Assembly (NCBI GenBank): GCA_045649455.1
Contig: JAZRPV010000037.1
Location: 1 to 18,946, forward strand
Direction: 5' to 3'
Origin: JAEDES01 sp045649455
GTDB taxonomy: Bacteria > Bacillota_I > Bacilli_A > RF39 > UBA660
DNA length: 18,946 bases
Of this stretch, positions 15,420-18,946 are shown piece by piece (within the stretch, counting starts at the first letter, position 1; every line of letters starts with the position of its first letter). The translations under genes and the position numbers were made by a program. The notes beneath the pieces are model-generated. The model made no database searches. It was given only the letters and a program-made list of their open reading frames with translations, and was not told the origin of the DNA.

Positions 15420-15601
15420 CAAATAAAAGACCTCGGTAGGAGGACAATTTGTCCGGTACCATCCTACTTTGGTCTTAATTGTTATAACGGTATCCCGATA
15501 AAACTCGTAAAGTAGCTTCTTATTTAATACTTTATTCATTCTCACCATCCATGAACTCTCTTAAAATAGTAATTAAATAATACTTATCTTTAGTCATCGT
15601 T
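15420..15601 (-). promoter_or_regulatory. T-box riboswitch, tRNA-Ala specific
   Basis: A minus-strand leader that senses uncharged tRNA. Reading 5' to 3': Stem I with the AGTA loop-E element (GATAAGTA), AGAGAG and GGATGGTGAGAA elements, then GAAGCTA with specifier codon GCT (15516-15514), which is alanine. Further down is the T-box sequence TGGTACCG (15461-15454), whose TGGT can pair with the ACCA end of tRNA-Ala. The competing terminator spans 15427-15476: AAGACC/GGTCTT, GTAGGA/TCCTAC and GGACAA/TTGTCC helices, then TTTTATTTG. It lies between the permease stop codon and the first kinase gene. The specifier agrees with alaS downstream. Exact ends are approximate. Confidence 0.93.
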
Positions 15602-15604
15602 TTA

Positions 15605-16753
15605 TTATTTTTCTTCGCCTGGTATTAATTTATCGACGATATTAAATTTTTCATTTATAAAATTGAATATTACTTTAGCACATGCAATTACAGGTGTAGC
15701 AACAATCATTCCTATAATACCAAAGAAATGTTGGAAAATCAATAGGCCTACCATAATTGTTACTGGATGTAATTTCATTGTATGCCCCATGATTAATGGT
15801 TGATAGAAATTGTTTTCTAATGCTTGTACTACTAAGATTGAAATAATACAGCAAATTCCAACTAATGGGTCCATTGTGAATCCTACGATAATAGCTGGTA
15901 TTGCTCCAATATATGGCCCAAAATATGGAATAACGTCTGTTAAAGCACAGAATAATGCAAAGATTAATGGTGCTTGTAATCCAGCTAATGTTAAACCAAT
16001 ACTTTGTGTAATAAATACTAATAACATTATTAAGAATAATCCTTGTAAATAACTTCTTAATGATTCATTAATTCTAGTAGTTAAATCATTATAATTTTTT
16101 TGATGTTTCTTTGGAATAAAATCTAAAATAAAATCATTAATCTTATTAAAATCAAATAACATATAGAATCCAATCATTAGACCTAATACAAATGAAACTC
16201 CACCATTTACTAATGATTTTCCTATTTGGAATAATGTATCTGGAAGATTTTCAGTTAGTCCTTTCGCAAGACCTTCAATAGTTGTATATACTTGGTTTAA
16301 TAATGATCTACCAGTTGCTCCATCAAATGCTTTAAATAAATTTTCAAAAGCATCTTTTAATTGAACTGTAATTCCTGGTATTACATCAATAAAATCTTTT
16401 ATTTGACCAATTAATGTTGGAATTAATAAATAAATGATTAAGAATAATAATCCTAAGAAAACTAAATATGTAATAATACAAGCTAATATTCTTGGAACTT
16501 TCTTATCTTCTAATTTTTTTACTAAAGGATCAAATAACCATGCAATAATAAATCCAATAAAGATTGGTGATATTACTGATAAAAATTCTCCAATGATTCC
16601 AAAAACTTTCCATTCTTTTAATATATATGTTCCTAGTAATACGATGGCGATAATTGTCATAAAGTAAGCAATATTTACAAATTTCTTACCTGTATGAATT
16701 ATTTCGTTTAAACTAGTAACGTCTAATTCTTTATCTTTCCCTTTTCTAAACAA
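15605..16753 (-). CDS. AI-2E family transporter (permease)
   Basis: A 382-aa integral membrane protein of the AI-2E/UPF0118 exporter family. Hydrophobic segments lie at about 27-46, 52-73, 83-112, 160-202 and 235-360, with the characteristic YLQGLFLIMLLVFITQSIGL and ALTDVIPYFGPYIGAIPAII stretches and LENNFYQPLIMGHTMKLHP before the last membrane pair. Family members range from autoinducer-2 export to Na+/H+ antiport, so the substrate is open. The start is TTG (16751-16753), supported by AGGAGAGG 6 bases upstream. The next in-frame ATG falls 31 codons later inside the first membrane segment. The stop codon is almost adjacent to the T-box leader, so readthrough into it is possible. Confidence 0.9.
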   Translation of the reverse strand: MFRKGKDKELDVTSLNEIIHTGKKFVNIAYFMTIIAIVLLGTYILKEWKVFGIIGEFLSVISPIFIGFIIAWLFDPLVKKLEDKKVPRILACIITYLVFLGLLFLIIYLLIPTLIGQIKDFIDVIPGITVQLKDAFENLFKAFDGATGRSLLNQVYTTIEGLAKGLTENLPDTLFQIGKSLVNGGVSFVLGLMIGFYMLFDFNKINDFILDFIPKKHQKNYNDLTTRINESLRSYLQGLFLIMLLVFITQSIGLTLAGLQAPLIFALFCALTDVIPYFGPYIGAIPAIIVGFTMDPLVGICCIISILVVQALENNFYQPLIMGHTMKLHPVTIMVGLLIFQHFFGIIGMIVATPVIACAKVIFNFINEKFNIVDKLIPGEEK

Positions 16754-16775
16754 TTTAATCCTCTCCTTTATGTTA

Positions 16776-16781
16776 ATTATA
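16776..16781 (-). promoter_or_regulatory. Extended -10 promoter of the AI-2E transporter gene
   Basis: The minus strand reads TGTTATAAT, an extended -10 (TGnTATAAT) ending 22 bases before the TTG start codon. The expected -35 position holds only TATTTT, so the promoter probably relies on the extended element. Confidence 0.6.
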
Positions 16782-16814
16782 ACACATCTACTAGAAATAA
16801 AATAGCATTTAAAG

Positions 16815-16820
16815 TATAAT
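16815..16820 (+). promoter_or_regulatory. Putative -10 element of yigZ
   Basis: A perfect TATAAT lies 17 bases before the ATG. The -35 region 17 bases upstream (TAGAAA) is poor. With the divergent element at 16776-16781 it makes a short bidirectional promoter region. Confidence 0.5.
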
Positions 16821-16837
16821 ATTTTTAGGTGAATTAT

Positions 16838-17419
16838 ATGAAGACTTTAAAAAGCAATTCTATTAATGAAATTATTATTAAAAATTCAAGATTTATTACA
16901 CTTTTATATAAATTAAATGATGTTAATGAGGTTAATTCTATTGTAGATGAAGTTAAAGAATTATATCCTAAGGCAAATCATTATTGTTATGCATATATTA
17001 CTGATAATGCAAGACGTTCAAGTGATGATGGTGAACCTGGTGGTACTGCAGGTGCACCGATGCTTAATGTTTTAGATAAAGAAGAATTAATTAATGTTTT
17101 AGCAATTACTGTAAGATATTTTGGTGGTATTAAATTAGGTGCTGGTGGATTAGTTAGAGCGTATTCTAAATCAGTTAGAGATGCTGTAATTGCAAGCGAT
17201 TTAGTTGATGTTGTTAAAGGATATCGAATGAATGTAATTATAAGTTATGATATGCAAAAAAACTTAGATTATTTATTAAAAAATTATGTTGTTGTTAATA
17301 AACAATTTAATGATAAAGTTATTTATACTATTTTACTTCCTATAAATAAACTAAGTATTTTAGGTGGATATGAATATGAAATATTAAATGAAGAATACAT
17401 AGAAAAAGTTGAGGCTTAA
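16838..17419 (+). CDS. yigZ: YigZ/IMPACT family protein
   Basis: A 193-aa cytosolic protein of the IMPACT N-terminal-domain (UPF0029) family, related to yeast YIH1. The family hallmarks are exact: NHYCYAYI, then RRSSDDGEPGGTAGAPML (about 60-78) and VRYFGGIKLGAGGLVRAYSK (about 93-112), followed by a ferredoxin-like C-terminal domain. Bacterial members are of uncertain biochemical role. A GTG at 16829 is in frame, but AGGTGA at 16827-16832 overlaps it and sits 5 bases before the ATG at 16838, which I prefer. The gene is monocistronic and ends in a hairpin shared with convergent tdk. Confidence 0.93.
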   Translation: MKTLKSNSINEIIIKNSRFITLLYKLNDVNEVNSIVDEVKELYPKANHYCYAYITDNARRSSDDGEPGGTAGAPMLNVLDKEELINVLAITVRYFGGIKLGAGGLVRAYSKSVRDAVIASDLVDVVKGYRMNVIISYDMQKNLDYLLKNYVVVNKQFNDKVIYTILLPINKLSILGGYEYEILNEEYIEKVEA

Positions 17420-17430
17420 CTCAACTTTTT
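17403..17430. terminator. Bidirectional terminator between yigZ and tdk
   Basis: AAAAAGTTGAG (17403-17413) and CTCAACTTTTT (17420-17430) form an 11-bp stem around GCTTAA, with T-rich sequence on either strand. It spans the yigZ stop codon and ends 3 bases before the tdk stop codon. Confidence 0.85.
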
Positions 17431-17433
17431 ATT

Positions 17434-18006
17434 TTATTTATTAACTTTTTCATAGTAACAATGAGGACATAATGGTTCATATGTTACTGAGTTTTCTCCA
17501 TCAATGGCTACTTGGTCACCTTTAGTAGTAAATTTACCATTAACAAATCTTGCATTATACATGGCTTTTCTACCACATGTACAAATAGTTTTCATTTCTT
17601 CTATTGTATGAGCAATTTCTAATAGTCTTGTAGAACCAGGAAAACCTTTTGTTTGAAAGTCTGTTCTTAATCCATAACAAATTACAGGTATATTTAGTTT
17701 TACAACTATTTCCATTAATTGATCTACTTGAATTGGCTCTAAAAATTGAGCTTCATCTACTAATAGACAACTAATATTCTTTTTCTTTTTTACTATATTA
17801 AATACATTTTCTTCTGGACCAATTAAGAAATTTATTTTTCTTTGTAATCCAATCCTTGAAACTATATTTAAATCCCCTTTTGTATCTTTTGATGGCTTTG
17901 CAACTAAAACTTTCATTCCTTGTTGTTCATAATTATAAGCTGCTTGTAATAGCAAAGCGGTTTTACCACTATTCATGGCTCCATATCTGAAATATAACTT
18001 AGCCAT
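17434..18006 (-). CDS. tdk: Thymidine kinase
   Basis: A type II thymidine kinase (190 aa) that phosphorylates thymidine to dTMP in pyrimidine salvage. Landmarks: P-loop GAMNSGKT (9-16), VDEAQF with Asp84-Glu85, the substrate-binding CYGLRTDFQTKGFPGS stretch, and zinc ligands in CTCGRKA (Cys142, Cys144) and CPHC (Cys180, Cys183). The CxC spacing and the LRTDF stretch resemble the E. coli form of the enzyme more than the CxxC form I recall from Bacillus. The ATG follows AGGAGAGTGAAATA. Its ribosome-binding site lies in an inverted repeat with the end of sigE, and it has a promoter of its own inside that repeat. Confidence 0.96.
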   Translation of the reverse strand: MAKLYFRYGAMNSGKTALLLQAAYNYEQQGMKVLVAKPSKDTKGDLNIVSRIGLQRKINFLIGPEENVFNIVKKKKNISCLLVDEAQFLEPIQVDQLMEIVVKLNIPVICYGLRTDFQTKGFPGSTRLLEIAHTIEEMKTICTCGRKAMYNARFVNGKFTTKGDQVAIDGENSVTYEPLCPHCYYEKVNK

Positions 18007-18015
18007 TATTTCACT

Positions 18016-18051
18016 CTCCTACTCTAATTCATTATATCAAATTAGTAGGAG
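18016..18051 (-). promoter_or_regulatory. Inverted repeat joining the sigE end and the tdk ribosome-binding site
   Basis: CTCCTACT (18016-18023) and AGTAGGAG (18044-18051) pair, with AATT/AATT continuing the stem after a 2-base bulge and a 10-base loop. In a minus-strand transcript reading out of sigE, the last sigE codons would cover the AGGAG of tdk. No T-run follows, so a terminator role is unlikely. Confidence 0.5.
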
Positions 18052-18058
18052 TTAACAA
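18031..18058 (-). promoter_or_regulatory. Putative tdk promoter
   Basis: On the minus strand TTGTTA (18058-18053) and TATAAT (18036-18031) are 16 bases apart, and the -10 is 24 bases upstream of the ATG. The -10 lies in the loop of the inverted repeat, so transcripts from here would lack its first arm. Confidence 0.55.
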
Positions 18059-18734
18059 GTGTTTTTAATCGTTTTATAACTTTCTTTTCAATACGTGAAA
18101 TATAAGATTGAGATATACCAAGCTTTTCGGCAACTTCCTTTTGTGTCAACTCATCTTGTCCCATTAAACCATATCTTAAAATCATAATATCTCGGTCTCT
18201 TGGTTTTAAATGCATAACTTCATTAATCATAATCTTTTTATCTGTTTCCTCTTCAATTCCTTTAGTTACAATATCGGAATCTGTACCTAAAATATCTTCT
18301 AAATGTAATTCATTACCTTCTGCATCATATGAAAGAGATGAATCAATACTTACTTCTGCTTTATTTCTTTTAATTTTTCTTAAATGCATTAATATTTCAT
18401 TATCTATACAGCGTGATGCATATGTAGCTAGTTTAATATTTTTATTTGCGCTGAATGTATTTATTCCTTTTATAAGACCAATAGTTCCAATGCTTACTAA
18501 ATCTTCTAAATCTACTCCTGTATTTTCGTATTTCTTTGCAAGGAAGACAACTAATCTTAAATTATGTTCAATTAATTTATCTTTTGCTGATATATCTCCA
18601 TCATCTTTTAAGGATACATAATAATCTTCCATCTCTTTTGATAATGGTTCTGGTAAGATATCTGTTGAACCTAAATAAAAAATACTTTTAGTTTTACTAA
18701 ATAACTTCTTAAAAAATTCAATTATTTTTATCAT
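18042..18734 (-). CDS. sigE: Sporulation RNA polymerase sigma factor, pro-sigma-E
   Basis: A mother-cell sporulation sigma factor (230 aa). A short amphipathic pro-sequence (MIKIIEFFKKLFSKTKS) precedes FYLGSTDILPEPLS, the counterpart of the YIGGSEALPPPLS region where SpoIIGA cuts in Bacillus. Region 2 carries LIEHNLRLVVFLAKKYENTG, DLEDLVSIGTIGLIKGINTF and KLATYASRCIDNEILMHLRK. Region 4 ends in the helix-turn-helix TQKEVAEKLGISQSYISRIE. Sigma-K shares these regions, but the pro-sequence form and the SpoIIGA neighbour decide for sigma-E. GGAGG lies 5 bases before the ATG, and the first four bases (ATGA) overlap the spoIIGA stop, so translation is coupled. The usual downstream sigG is replaced here by tdk. 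Confidence 0.94.
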   Translation of the reverse strand: MIKIIEFFKKLFSKTKSIFYLGSTDILPEPLSKEMEDYYVSLKDDGDISAKDKLIEHNLRLVVFLAKKYENTGVDLEDLVSIGTIGLIKGINTFSANKNIKLATYASRCIDNEILMHLRKIKRNKAEVSIDSSLSYDAEGNELHLEDILGTDSDIVTKGIEEETDKKIMINEVMHLKPRDRDIMILRYGLMGQDELTQKEVAEKLGISQSYISRIEKKVIKRLKTLVNSY

Positions 18735-18946
18735 AAATCCTCCTGTATTTTATTTGGTAATATACATTCACTTCCATTTAATTTAAATTTATCTTTTGAT
18801 ATTCCAATTAAATAATTATTTAATACTTTGTTATCTATAATTATTTTATCTGGTTTAATACATGGAATTATTCCATTGTAATTTAATGCATGATATGGAA
18901 CAAATAAATATTTATATTTAGTATAATCAATATTTATATTTACTAG
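18731..18946 (-). CDS. spoIIGA: SpoIIGA, pro-sigma-E processing protease, C-terminal fragment
   Basis: The last 71 codons of a gene running off the right edge. The frame reads YLFVPYHALNYNGIIPCIKP, then DKIIID, NYLIGISKDKF and SECILPNKI before TGA at 18733-18731. This is the end of the soluble aspartic-protease-like domain of SpoIIGA: the IPY-x-(S/A)-L pattern, the KPD segment, the VGIS-like segment and a final hydrophobic-hP-x-h. The membrane part and catalytic Asp lie outside the window. Position directly ahead of sigE with a 4-base overlap is the known arrangement and supports a call that would be weaker on sequence alone. Confidence 0.88.
   Translation of the reverse strand, partial: LVNINIDYTKYKYLFVPYHALNYNGIIPCIKPDKIIIDNKVLNNYLIGISKDKFKLNGSECILPNKIQEDL

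Noticed and set aside
838..18946. Mycoplasma-type code with TGA as tryptophan
   Set aside because: Tryptophans in alaS are TGG, and TGA ends xerD and spoIIGA at positions expected from the families and from gene overlaps.

Overview
The window is a low-GC Bacillota-type chromosome segment, roughly 25-30% GC by eye. It uses the standard genetic code: TGG encodes Trp and TGA acts as a stop. A pro-sigma-E gene preceded by the tail of SpoIIGA, a T-box leader, xerD next to deoB, and E. coli-type thymidine kinase fit an endospore-lineage Firmicute or one of the uncultured low-GC gut Bacilli related to it. The species cannot be fixed from this sequence.

Layout. (1) 1-840: an extremely AT-rich block, then a repeat- and palindrome-rich leader, then a 59-aa cysteine-rich DUF1540-type protein ending in a strong hairpin. 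(2) 838-4231: an xerD-deoB operon on the minus strand and divergent rarA on the plus strand. (3) 4248-9100: an accessory island. It holds a 467-aa protein of unknown function and two paralogous secreted proteins with a SipW/TasA-type N-terminus and a C-terminal domain ending in GVRPVIVISKDYF. Each of the three genes is preceded by a copy of one conserved leader containing an inverted repeat. Two decayed copies of a small HNH endonuclease gene lie between them on the plus strand. (4) 9149-10590: a lemA plus DUF3137 membrane pair. (5) 10678-15604: an operon led by an alanine-type T-box riboswitch, containing two small P-loop kinases, alaS and holA. (6) 15605-17419: an AI-2E family permease and divergent yigZ. 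(7) 17434-18946: tdk, sigE and the 3' end of spoIIGA.

How the parts work together. Most of the window is housekeeping: chromosome dimer resolution, nucleotide and pentose phosphate salvage, replication restart and clamp loading, and alanyl-tRNA charging under uncharged-tRNA control. The lineage-specific part is the surface-protein island. Its layout (leader, HNH relic, terminator, gene) is repeated in tandem, and the two secreted proteins keep their ends while their predicted ligand-binding middles have diverged. This is the most likely place for something undescribed: a family of variable surface proteins under a shared leader RNA or operator, spread or duplicated together with a dead HNH gene. 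The right end is the spoIIGA-sigE sporulation module. The end of sigE can pair with the ribosome-binding site of the next gene, tdk.
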